A program made the translations under genes and the position numbers. Under the pieces are notes generated by a model. That model ran no database searches. It had not been told where the DNA came from and saw nothing but the letters and a program-made list of their open reading frames with translations. A stretch of 64,000 nucleotides of DNA from CAYRPN01 sp964426135 (lineage in GTDB: Bacteria; Planctomycetota; Phycisphaerae; Phycisphaerales; Phycisphaeraceae), in assembly GCA_964426135.1 (NCBI GenBank), contig CAYRPN010000009.1:1-64000 (forward strand), read 5' to 3'. The stretch's first letter is position 1. Each line of letters begins with the position of its first letter. Shown here piece by piece: positions 37,401 through 49,400 of the stretch.

Positions 37401-40400
37401 TGAACACGATGGTGCCGTTGTCGCCGACGTTGCCTTCGACGGACTGACCGTCGCTGATGGAAACGGTCAGGCCGTCGTCATTGAGAATCGTGCCGGTGCC
37501 TTCGCCCGCGTCGCCGGCGGCGATGACCGCGTTGGCGGCGCCGCTGAGCGCGACGGTGAAGGTCTCGTTGGCTTCGAAGGTCGCGTCGGCGTTGACCAGC
37601 ACGGTGAAGGTCTGCGACAGCGGGCCGCCGTTGACGAAGGTGAGCACCGTGCCGCCGTCGATGTAATCGCCGTCCGCCGCAGTGGCGCTGCCGTCGTTCA
37701 CCTGCAGCGTGACCAGGACATCGCTCTGGCTGCCGTTGCTGAGCGTGACGGTGAAGGTGAACGCGGTGGTGCCGCCGGTGCCTTCGTTCTGTGTGACATC
37801 GTTGATCGAAATCGTGGGCAGCGGATCGTTGTCCTGAATCGTGACGATCGCCTGGCCGTCAGCGATCGTGCCGCCAACGGGACTGCTGAGGTTGACCAGG
37901 AAGCCTTCAAGATCCTCGCGAATGGTGTCGCCCAGGATGTTCACCGGCGTGGTGATCGAGGTCTGGCCTGGGTTGAACGTGACGGTTCGGCCGACGATGG
38001 CGCCAAAGTCCGAACCCGCCGTCGCGCCGCCGCTGACGGTGTCCACGACCACGCTCACCGGGAAGGCGCTGGGGTTGCTCAGCGTCAGTTGCAGCAGTTC
38101 CACGCTCACGCCGTCAGTCTCGGTGACGGTTCTGTCGGCGATGCTGATGGCGGGCTGTGCGTCGTCATTGAAGATCGTGCCGACGCCCGTGTCATCGCCG
38201 AATACGCCGCCGACGAGATTCTTCAGCAGCACCGTCAGCGTCTCGTCAGCTTCGAACTTGTCGTCCTCGTTGGTCTGCACGGTCACCGTCTGCAGCAGCA
38301 CGCCCGGCGCGATGGAGATCGGCTGATCGCCGAAGGAGACATAATCGCCGTCGGCTTCGGTGGCGCTGCCGTCGTTCGTCGATGCGGTCAGGGTGACCGT
38401 TTCGTCGGTCTCGTGGCTCAGTTCGATGGCGAACGTGAGCTGGTTGCCTTCGTTGTTGTTTGCGTTGCGGATGGTGACCGTCGGTCGCGCGTCGTCGTTG
38501 AGAATCGTGGCGACACCCGCGCCGTCGGCGATGACCGCGTTGGTCGGATCGCTCAGCGTGATGTTGAAGGTCTGATCCGCCTCGAACTTCGTGTCGCCCA
38601 GGACGCTCGCGCTGACCGTGCGCGTGGTCGAGCCGGGGGTGAACGTGACCAGCACGGGCGTGGCCGCGGTGTAATCCTCGGAAGTCGCCGAACCGTCGGT
38701 GATCGTCGCCAGCACGGTGATGGTCTGGCTGCTGGGGGCGCTGAGGGTGATCGTGAAATCGAGCTTGGTGGAGCCGGCGTTGCCTTCGGCGATGGCGACG
38801 TCATTGACGGAAATCGTCGTGACGCCGTCGTCGTCGACGATGGTTCCCGTCGCGGGGCTTCCGCTGATTCCGCCCGCGTTGATCGCGCCGCTGAGTTCGA
38901 CGGTGAAGGTCTCAGCCGTCTCGACCGTTCCGTCCTCGGTGGACGCGACGACCAACTGGGCGGTGCTTGCGCCCGGGGCGAAGACGATGGCTTGATTCGT
39001 GACGCCGGTGAAATCGGAACCGGCCGCCGCGATGCCATCGACCGTGGATGCCAGCACGCTCACCTGTTCATCGCTCAGGTTGCTCAGTGAAAGATTGAAC
39101 GTCAGCGCATCGCCTTCGCTGGCCGACGCGCCGGTGATGGTGATCGTGGGACGCGCGTCGTCGTTGACGATGGTGCCGGTGGCGGGACTGCCGCTGGTGC
39201 CGGTGGCGTTGGTCTCGCCGCTAAGGGCGACGCTGAGCGTCTGATCCGCTTCGAACTTCGTGTCTTCAACTGTCTGCACGACGAACGACTGCGCTGTCAC
39301 GCCGGGGTTGAACGTGATGAGCTGGCCGTTGACATCGGTGTAGTCGTTGTCAGCAACCGTCGCGGTGCCGTCGTTCACCGTCGCTTGCACGGTGACTGTT
39401 TCGTCGCTGGGGTTGCTCAACGTCAGGTTGAACGTGAGCGCATCGCCTTCGCTGGCCGACGCGCCGGTGATGGTGATCGTGGGACGCGCGTCGTCGTTGA
39501 CGATGGTGCCGGTGGCGGGGCTGCCGCTGGTGCCCGATGCGTTGGTCGCGCCGCTGAGCACCACGGAAACAGTCTGATCCGCTTCGAACTTCGTGTCCTC
39601 GATGGTCTGCACGACGAACTGCTGGCTGGTCACGCCGGGATTGAATGTGATGAGCTGGCCGTTGATGTCGGTGTAGTCGTTGTCGGCAACGGTCGCGGTG
39701 CCGTCGTTGACGGTGGCCAGGACGGTGACGACTTCGTCGCTGGGGTTGCTGAGCGTCAGGTTGAACGTGAGCGTATCGCCTTCGCTGGCCGACGCGCCGG
39801 TGATGGTGATCGTGGGACGCGCGTCGTCGTTGACGATGGTGCCGGTGGCGGGGCTGCCGCTGGTGCCCGATGCGTTGGTCGCGCCGCTGAGCACCACGGA
39901 AACAGTCTGATCCGCTTCGAACTTCGTGTCCTCGATGGTCTGCACGACGAACTGCTGGCTGGTCACGCCGGGATTGAATGTGATGAGCTGGCCGTTGATG
40001 TCGGTGTAGTCGTTGTCGGCAACGGTCGCGGTGCCGTCGTTGACGGTGGCCAGGACGGTGACGACTTCGTCGCTGGGGTTGCTGAGCGTCAGGTTGAACG
40101 TGAGCGTATCGCCTTCGCTGGCCGACGCGCCGGTGATGGTGATCGTGGGACGCGCGTCGTCGTTGACGATGGTGCCGGTGGCGTTGGTCTCGCCGCTGAG
40201 CACCACGGAAACAGTCTGGTCTGTTTCGAACTTCGCATCTTCGATGGTCTGCACGACGAACGACTGCGCTGTCACGCCGGGGTTGAACGTAATGAGCTGG
40301 CCGTTGACATCGGTGTAGTCGTTGTCAGCGACCGTCGCGGTGCCGTCGTTCACCGTCGCTTGCACGGTGACGGTCTCGTCGCTGGGGTTGCTGAGCGTCA

Positions 40401-43400
40401 GGTTGAACGTGAGCGCATCGCCTTCGCTGGCCGACGCGCCGGTGATGGTGATCGTGGGACGCGCGTCGTCGTTGACGATGGTGCCGGTGGCGGGGCTGCC
40501 GCTGGTGCCCGATGCGTTGGTCGCGCCGCTGAGCACCACGGAAACAGTCTGATCCGCTTCGAACTTCGTGTCCTCGATGGTCTGCACGACGAACTGCTGG
40601 CTGGTCACGCCGGGATTGAATGTGATGAGTTGCCCGTTGATGTCGGTGTAGTCGTTGTCGGCAACGGTCGCGGTGCCGTCATTGACGGTGGCCAGGACGG
40701 TGACGGTTTCATCGCTGGGGTTGCTCAGGCTGAGGTTGAAGGTGAGGTCGTCGCCTTCGTTGGCGTTGGCGCCGGCGATGATGATCGTCGGCCGCGCGTC
40801 GTCGTTGGTGATCATGCCCAGGCCGGTGGCGTCGCTGATGACCGCGCCGCCGGTGGCGTTGCTCAGGTTCACGCTGAAGGTCTGATTCGTTTCAAACTTC
40901 GTGTCGCCGTTGACATTGACCGTCACCGTTTGCGAGCCGGCGGCGGCGAAGTTCAGCACAAGATCGTTCACCGCGGTGAAGTCGTTGTCCGCCACCGTCG
41001 CGCTGCCGTCGGCGGTGTTCACCGTCACCGACGCGGGCCCCGAGACCACGCCACCGAGCGTGACGGTGAAGGTGAAGCTGGTTGTGCCGACGTCGCCTTC
41101 GTTGGCCGTCACATCGGTGATGGTGAACGTTGGGGCGGCGAAGTCGTCGTTCTGAATGGTGCCCGAGCCCGAGGCGGTGCCGCCGATGTTGCTGGGGCTG
41201 AGCGTGGACGGATCGTCCGCGGTGGCGATCAATTGGAAGGTCTCGTCGCCTTCGATGTCCGTGTCTTCGATCACCGGCACGTTGACGGTGATCTGAGTCG
41301 TGCCGGCGGGGATCGTGAAGGTCTGGCCGGTGATGTTGACGAAATCGACGCCCAGCGTCGCGCTCTCGGAGACGACGGCGAGCGTGCCGGTCACATCGAC
41401 GCCGCTGACCGCGTTGAGCTGCAGCGTGAAGGGCACGACGCGGTTGTCGCCGGCGACGTTGCCCTCCAGCACCGACCCGCCGATCAAGTTCATGCCCGGG
41501 GCGGCGTCGTCGTTGGCGATCGTGCCCGTGCCCTGGGCGTCGGCGATCGTCGCGTTCACAGCGTTGAGCAAATTGATGAAGAAGGTCTCGTCGCGCTCAA
41601 AGCGCACATCGCCGTTGATCAGCACCGTCACCGTCTCCGGCTGCGAGGCGCCAGCCGGGAAATTCACGGTTCCGCTGATCGGCTGATAGTCGCCGTCCGC
41701 CGCCGTCGCGGTGCCGTCGGCGATCTGGAAATCCACGCTGATCGGCAGGAAGCTGGGGTTGCTCAGGCTCACCGAGAAGATCAACTCCGTCGTGCCGCCC
41801 AGGCCCTCGCCCTGGGTCACATCGTTGACGCTGATCGAAGGCACGCCGTCGTCGTTGAGAATAACGGCCTCACCGCGGGAGTCGCCGATGGTCGCGTTCG
41901 ATGGGTTGAGCAGGTCGACAAAGAAGCTTTCGTCCGGCTCGAACTTGTTGTCGGGCGTCACGGTGACGATGAACTGCCTCACCGTCTCGCCGGGCTGAAA
42001 GATGATCGGGATGTCAATGCCCGGGTAGTCCTGATCCGCCACCGTCGCGGTGCCGTCAGCCGTTCTGGCCTCGACGCTCACCTGAAGGTCGCTGGCGCGG
42101 TCGAGCGTCACCGTGAACAGATAATTCGTCGGTCCCGGAGAACCTTCGTCTTCCAACCGCGTGACGTCGGAGATGCTCAACGACGGCATCGGATCGTCGT
42201 TGACGATCGTGCCGACGCCTTGCCCGTCGGCGATCACCGCAGTGCCGATGACGTTGCTCAGATCAACCGTAAAGCTCTCGTCCTGTTCGAACCCGAGGTC
42301 GCCGTTCACCAGCACGGTGAACTGCTGCGACGTGACACCGGCGGCGAAGTTGATCGTCTGGCTGTTGCTCTGGTAATCGCCACTGAACGCCAGCGCGCTG
42401 CCGTCGGCGGTCGTCGCCAGCACGCTGACCGGCCCAGCGCTGGGATTGCTCAGGCTCACCGTGAAGGTGAACGCCGTCGTCCCGGCGTTGGTCTCGACCT
42501 GCGTCACGTCGTCGATGCTGATCGTCGGCACGCCGTCGTCGTTGCTGATCGTGCCGATAGCTTCGCCATCGGCGATCGTCGCCGGGCCGGTCAGGCCGGT
42601 GAGGGAGACGAGAAAAGTCTCGTTCGGCTCGAACGTCGCGTCGCCGTTGACCAGCACCGTGACCTGCTGCGTCAGCGGGCCGCCGGGCAGGAAATTGATC
42701 GGCGTGCCTGTGAGCTGCTGGTAGTCATTGTCCGCCAGGGTCGCCGTGCCGTCGGCGGTGACGGCGGTGACCTGCACCTGTGCCGACGGGTCGGCGCTGA
42801 TGGTCACGTTGAAGGTGAACGCGGTGGTGCCGGGGCCGTTGCCCTCAGCCAGCGTCACGTCGCTGATGGATATCGTAGGCAACGAAGAAATGACGACCTG
42901 CGCAACGTCGGTCGCCGATGCCCCGGTGCTATCCGTCACTCGAAGGGTGACATTGTGCGTGCCGGCCGACAACGCTCCGGCCACGAACAAGGGGGCCGCG
43001 CCCGTCTCCGTCCCGTTGAGGGCCCCGACGCCCGTTTCGCCGAAGACCCCGTCGCCGTCCAGGTCCCATTCGAAGCTGAGCACATCATCCGCGTCTGGAT
43101 CGGACGATCCAGCGCTGCTCAGTTGCACCGCGCCGCCTTCAAGAACGCTGTAAGGCCCATTGGCTTCGGCGATCGGCAGGTCGTTGACGCCGTTGATCGT
43201 GATGAACACGGTCGCAAACTCGTCAATGTCGCCATCGACATCGACAATCGAATAATTGAAACTATCCGCGAAGCTCGCGCCAAACCGCAGGAAATCAAAC
43301 AACCCGTTGGGGTCGTAGCTGAACGAACCATCCGAATTGAGGGTCAACATCGCACCTGACGGCAATGCGAACGCACTGCCGATCAGGGCGGAATTGCCAT

Positions 43401-46400
43401 TGACATGCGTGACGAACAGAGGATCGTTGCCCGGGTCCGTGTCGTTCGCCAGGATGCCCGGCGCAACGACCTGAAGCACGGACTCTTCGTCCGTCGAAAA
43501 CGCGTCGTCAACGGCAACGGGGAGTCCATTGGCCACGTTGACAGTTGCGTCGGCGATGTCACTTAGGCCCTCGCTGTCGGTGACGCGGACGGACACCGTC
43601 ACCGCCGCCGGCCCGTTGGCAGCACTGAACAGCGGCGCGATGCCGGTGGCATCATCAAACTGCCCGTCGCTGTCGAAGTCCCACGCGTAGCTGAGCGATG
43701 CCGTCGATTGCTGGGCGTCAGTCGAGCCGCCAGCGTTGAGCTGAATCTGGCCGCCTTCAATCACGACATAAGGCCCGCCCGCGTCGGCTACTGGGGCGGT
43801 ATTCGCCGCGTCGTCGTTGAGGATCGTGCCGGTGCCCTGGTTGCCGCCGGCGGCGAAGGTCGCGCCGACGAGGCTGGAGAGCTCGACGATGAAGCTCTCA
43901 TCGAGTTCGACGGTGGTGTCGCCGTTGATGGTGATGGAGATGGTCTTGGCGGTTTCGCCGGGGGCGAAGGTGAGCGAGCCGGTCTGGGCGAGGAAGTCCG
44001 AGGGAGAGACAGCCGTGCCATTGAACGTGGCGAAGTTGACGGTGACGCCGCCGGGGCCGGCCGGCTCGTTGAGCGTGACGTTGAAGACCATCTGCTGGGT
44101 CCCCGCGTCGCCCTCGCTGACGGAGACATCGTCGATGTTCATGAAGCGCGTGTCGTCGTTCAGGATGGTGCCGGTGCCCTGATTGCCGCCGGGGGCGAAG
44201 TTCGCTCCGGTGAGGTTGGAGAGTTCGACGATGAAGGTCTCATTGGCCTCGGCGGTGAAGTCGCCGTTGATGGTGATGGAGATGGTCTTGGCGGTTTCGC
44301 CGGGGGCGAAGGAGAGCGAGCCGGTCTGGGCGAGGAAGTCGGAGGGCGAGCTGGCGGTGTCGTCAAAAGTCGTGAAATTGACGGCGACGCCGCCCGGCCC
44401 CGCCGGCGCGTTGAGGGTGACGTTGAAGACCATCTGCTTGGTCCCCGTGTCGCCCTCGGTGATGGACACGTCGTCGATGGAGACGACGGGGATGACAACG
44501 TCGTCGTTGAGGATCGTGCCGATGGCGGTGGTGTCGCCGCCGACGGCGGTGCGGCCATCCGCGCCGACCACGTTCGAAAGGGTGGCGCTGAAGGTCTCGT
44601 CCGGCTCGATCGTTGTATCGCCGTTGATTTTCACCACGACCTGCCTCTGCGTCTGGCCGGGGGCGAAGGTGACCAGGAGATTGTTCACGTCGTCGAAGTC
44701 GATGCCTTGCGAGGCGGAGATCGAGCTGGTGTTGAACAGAGCCGTGACGTCGCCGTCGTTGCGGGGCACGTTCAGCGAAATGGTGAAGACAAGGTCCGTC
44801 TGGCCCGAATTGCCTTCGACGACCTGGGCGTCGGCAATGGTGATGACGCGGGTGTCGTCGTTGGTGATGGTTCCCGTGCCGGAGCTGTCGATGATCTGCG
44901 CTCCCGTGGCGGCTGAGAGAGTCGCGGTCAGCGTCTCGTCGCCTTCGATGTCGAAATCGCCGTTGACCTTGACGATGACCTGCTTGCTCGTCTCGCCGGG
45001 CAGGAACGTGACCACCTGGTCGACCACATCGGCAAAGTCGATGTTCTGCGCCGCCGTGCCGCTGTTGGTATTGACCGTGACGGTGACGTTGCTGGACGGG
45101 TGAGCCTGGTTGAGGGTGACGGTGAAGATCAGGTCGCTCTGCCCGGTGTCGCCTTCAACGACGACGGCATCGCTGATCGACAGGGTTCGCGAGTCGTCAT
45201 CGAGAATGGTGCCCACGCCGGCGGTGTCAGCGCCCGGCCCGGCGGGATCGGCGCCCGTCACGGCTGAGAGCACGGCGTTGAACGTCTCATCGCCTTCGAT
45301 CAGCACGTCGCCGATGACTTTCACAATGACCTGCTTGCTCGTCTCGCCGGGCAGGAACGTGATCAACTGGTCGACCACATCGACAAAGTCGGCGTTCTGC
45401 GACGCGGTGTTGCTGTTGGTGTTGAGCGTGACGCTGACGTTGCCGTCGTTGCGGGGCACGTTCAGGGCCACGGTGAAGACCATGTCCGTCTGACCGGCGT
45501 CGCCCTCGAAGACCTGGGCGTCGCTGATGGTGACGACGCGGGTGTCGTTGTTGATGATCGTGCCGGTGGCGACGGCGTCCGCGCCGGCAGCCGCGCCGTC
45601 CACGCCGACGAAATTGGAAAGCACCGCAGTGAAGGTCTCGTTGCCTTCCACGAAAAATTCACCGTTGACCTTGACGACGACCTGCTTGCTCGTCTCGCCG
45701 GGCAGGAACGTGATCAACTGGTCGACCACATCGACAAAGTCGATGTTCTGCACGGCAGTGTTGCTGTTGGTGTTGAGCGTGACGCTGACGTCGCCGTCGT
45801 TGCGGGACACGTTCAGGGCCACGGTGAAGACCATGTCCACCTGGCTATCGTCGCCTTCGACGACCTGGGCGTCGCTGATGGTGACGACGCGGGTGTCGTT
45901 GTTGATGATCGTGCCGGTGGCGACGGCGTCCGCGCCGGCAGCCGTGCCGTCCACGCCGACGAAATTGGAAAGCACCGCGGTGAAGGTCTCGTTGCCTTCC
46001 ACGAAAAACTCACCGTTGACCTTGACGATGACCTGCTTGCTCGTCTCGCCGGGCTGGAACGTGATCAACTGGTTGACCACATCGACGAAGTCGACGTTCT
46101 GCACAGCGGTGTTGCTGTTGGTGTTGAGCGTGACGCTGACGTCGCCGTCGTTGCGGGGCACGTTCAGGGCCACGGTGAAGACCATGTCCACCTGGCTATC
46201 GTCGCCTTCGACGACCTGGGCGTCGCTGATGGTGACGACGCGGGTGTCGTTGTTGATGATCGTGCCGGTGGCGACGGTGTCGGCGCCGGCAGCCGCGCCG
46301 TCCACGCCGACGAAATTGGAAAGCGCCGCGGTGAAGGTCTCGTTGCCTTCCACGAAAAATTCACCGTTGATCTTGACGATGACCTGCTTGCTTGTCTCGC

Positions 46401-49400
46401 CGGGCAGGAACGTGATCAACTGGTTGACCACGTCGTCAAAGTCGACGTTCTGCACGGCGGTGTTGCTGTTGGTGTTGAGCGTGACGCTGACGTTGCCGTC
46501 GTTGCGGGGCACGTTCAGGGCCACGGTGAAGACCATGTCCACCTGGCTCTCGTCGCCTTCGACGACCTGGGCGTCGCTGATGGTGACGATGCGGGTGTCG
46601 TTGTCGATGATCGTGGCGGTGCCGCTGTTGTCTCCGATGGTGGCGGTGGCGGAGGGGCTGGCGAGCGTGGCGGTGAAGGTTTCGTTGGCCTCGACAGTGA
46701 AGTCGCCGACGATCTGCACCGGGAAGGACTTCTGCGTCTCGCCGGGCAGGAAGGTGACGACGACGTTGTTCTGATCGACAAAGTCCACGCCCTGCAACGC
46801 CGTGGCCGTGCCGAGCGTCACCTGCACGGTGACGTTGCTGCTGGCGTGCGGGGCGGTGAGGCTGATCAGGAAGTTGCCCGTGGTGTTGCCGGTATCGCCC
46901 TCGGCGAAGGTCGGATCATCGATCAGGATCGCCGGCAGCGTGTCATTGTCATTGATCGTGCCCACGCCCTGGCTGTCGGTGATGGCGGTGACCGGGCCGG
47001 TGGTGGTGGTGATGTTGGCGAAGAAGGTCTCGTTGAGTTCCTTCACCGTGTCCCCGTTGATGGTGACGGTGAAGTTCTGGGTCAGCGCGCCGCCGGGGTT
47101 GAAGGTGAATGTCTGCGTCTTGGCGACATAGTCATTGGCGCCGGAGGCGCTGCTGCCACCGGCGACGGCGGTGTTGTTCGCGGTGCTGACGGTGACGGTG
47201 ACGGTGCTGGTGGGGTTGGCCGAGAGCGTGACGGGGAAGATCACGGTCTGCGTGCCGGCATTGCCCTCGGTGACCGGCGCGGGATCGCCGATGCTCACTT
47301 CCAGAGGCGGCGCGGTGATCGTGATCGTGCCGTTGATCAGGTTGAACAGGCTCGAGTCCAGTTCCACGCCCAGGCCGTCGGAGAGCTGGAACGAGGCCGG
47401 ATCGATCGTCACGTTGAACGTGCCCACGGTGCCCGGCGCGATGGTGATCGGAACGCGGAAGAAATCCTTGTTGTCGGCGATGGCGACGGTGCCGCTGCTC
47501 ACGTCGTCGGCGACGAAGAGCACCTGCGGATCGATGGGGAAGGTGTCCGGCGTGCCGGCGATCAGTGGATCGTTGCCGGCGATCGGAGAGTTCAGCGTCA
47601 CGCCGCTGGCGAACGGCGTGATGCGCAGGCCGATGTTGTAACCGGCGATCGCGGCCGCCACTCCCGGCGGGGCGTCGATGAACACATCGAAGAACGGACT
47701 GGCGGCGTTGCTGGCGAACGTTCTGCTCTCCACCACGACGTCGAAGGGCACGATGATCGACGTCACGGTCACGCCCGCCGAATGTTCGCTGGTGGACTGG
47801 TTGATGACCTGCGTCGCGGTGGCGGTGATGACCTCGCCGGCGAGAACGTTGGCGTTGGTGAAGGTGACATTGAAACTGGCGGCGCCGGCGTTATCGACGG
47901 TAGGCGTCGTCTGGCCGATGTGCCGGCCGTTGGCGTAGATGTCCACGAAATACTGGCCGCCGCCGATGCCGGTGTTCAGCGTGCCCAGCACGGTGAGGAC
48001 CGGCCCGTTTCGATTGGCCAGCGTGATGACGGGGAAGTTCTGCAGCGTGTTGGGGCCGCCGTCGCCGTCGAGGAAATCGTTGGCGGTCGGGCCGTCGAAG
48101 CGCTGGAGCCCGCTGGCGTCCGCCAGGTCGATGGCGATGCCGCTGTTGCTGAAGATGCGGTTGCCGCGCAGGCTGTTGTTAATCGCCAGGGCAGCCGCGT
48201 CGACGCTGCTGACGGCGATGCCCGGTTCACCCACCGTGCCGTTGAACGCGATGAGGTTGGGGAACACCGTCTGGCCGAGGGAATCCACCTGACCGACGCG
48301 GTTGCTGCCCGCGCTGATGTAGACGCCTTCGCCGTCATTGCCCAGGTCCTGCGTGCCGAAGTTGTCGGTGCCGATGAAGTTGTTGACGACAACGTTGAAA
48401 TTGGCGGCGCCGGCGTGGACGACGCCCACGAAGGGCAGGACATCGACAATCGAGACACCCGCGCCGACGTTGGCGCCGATGAAGTTCTCGCTGCCGATCG
48501 CGTCGGTGCCGACGAAATTGAAGCTGGAATCGAGAATCGCCACACCGTCGCCATCGTTGCCCATCGGAGTCCGATCGCGGGTCACGCCGATGAAGTTGCC
48601 CAGGATCGAGTTGCTGTTGGCCTGCCGGGTCAGGCGTACGCCGCCGACGGGGTTGTTGACGATGACGTTGCCGCCCAGTTCGCCGCTTTCGCCGTTGTTG
48701 AATCCGCCGACGGTGTTGCTGTCAGCCGCCTCGATCAGCACGCCGGCGCCGCCGTTGCCATTGGATTCGACGCTGTCGCGATCGGTGCCGATGAAGTTGT
48801 TGGCGATGGTGTTGTTGGTGGCGGTGAGGGTTTCGCCTTCCTGATCTTCGTCGAAGATGGCGACGCCTTCCTGGGCGTTGCCGCTGATGACGTTGCTGAA
48901 ACTGACGTCGCCGGCGACGCCGACGGCGTTGCCGGAGGAATTGAAGATCGCCACGCCGCGGGCGCCGTTGCCCAGTCCCGTCACCCCGTCGGCGCCGACG
49001 CCGATGAGGTTGGCAACGATGGTGTTGTTGTCCGCGCCGTCGCCGTTAAAAGCGCGCAGCAGGATGCCGTCGGCATTGTTGCCGCTGATGACGTTGCCGT
49101 TGCCCGCGGTGCCGATGACGTTGGAGTCCGAAGCTTCGATCAGCACGCCCGCCAGTCCGCCGTTGGGGACAGCCACATCGAACGAGTCGATGCCGATGAA
49201 GTTCCCGACCAGCGTGTTGCCGCTGGCGCCGGCGAGAATGCGCACGCCCTCGGCGTTGTTGCCGCTGATGATGTTGCGGCTGAAGGGGACATTCTCGATA
49301 CCGATGAAGTTGCCCGTGACTTCGGGGCCGATGAGCGAGATGCCGAAGGTGTTGGGCACCGCCGCGCCGTTCTCGGTGATGCCGATCAGGTTGCCCGCGA

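Noticed and set aside
39100..40800. Regularly spaced repeats that could suggest a CRISPR or satellite array
   Set aside because: The units are 333 bp, wholly coding, contiguous and keep the Calx-beta frame; there are no short repeats with unique spacers and no cas genes.
39385..43359. 4-kb plus-strand frame with internal repeats
   Set aside because: It repeats only because the 333-bp units on the other strand repeat; it has no start context or known domain.
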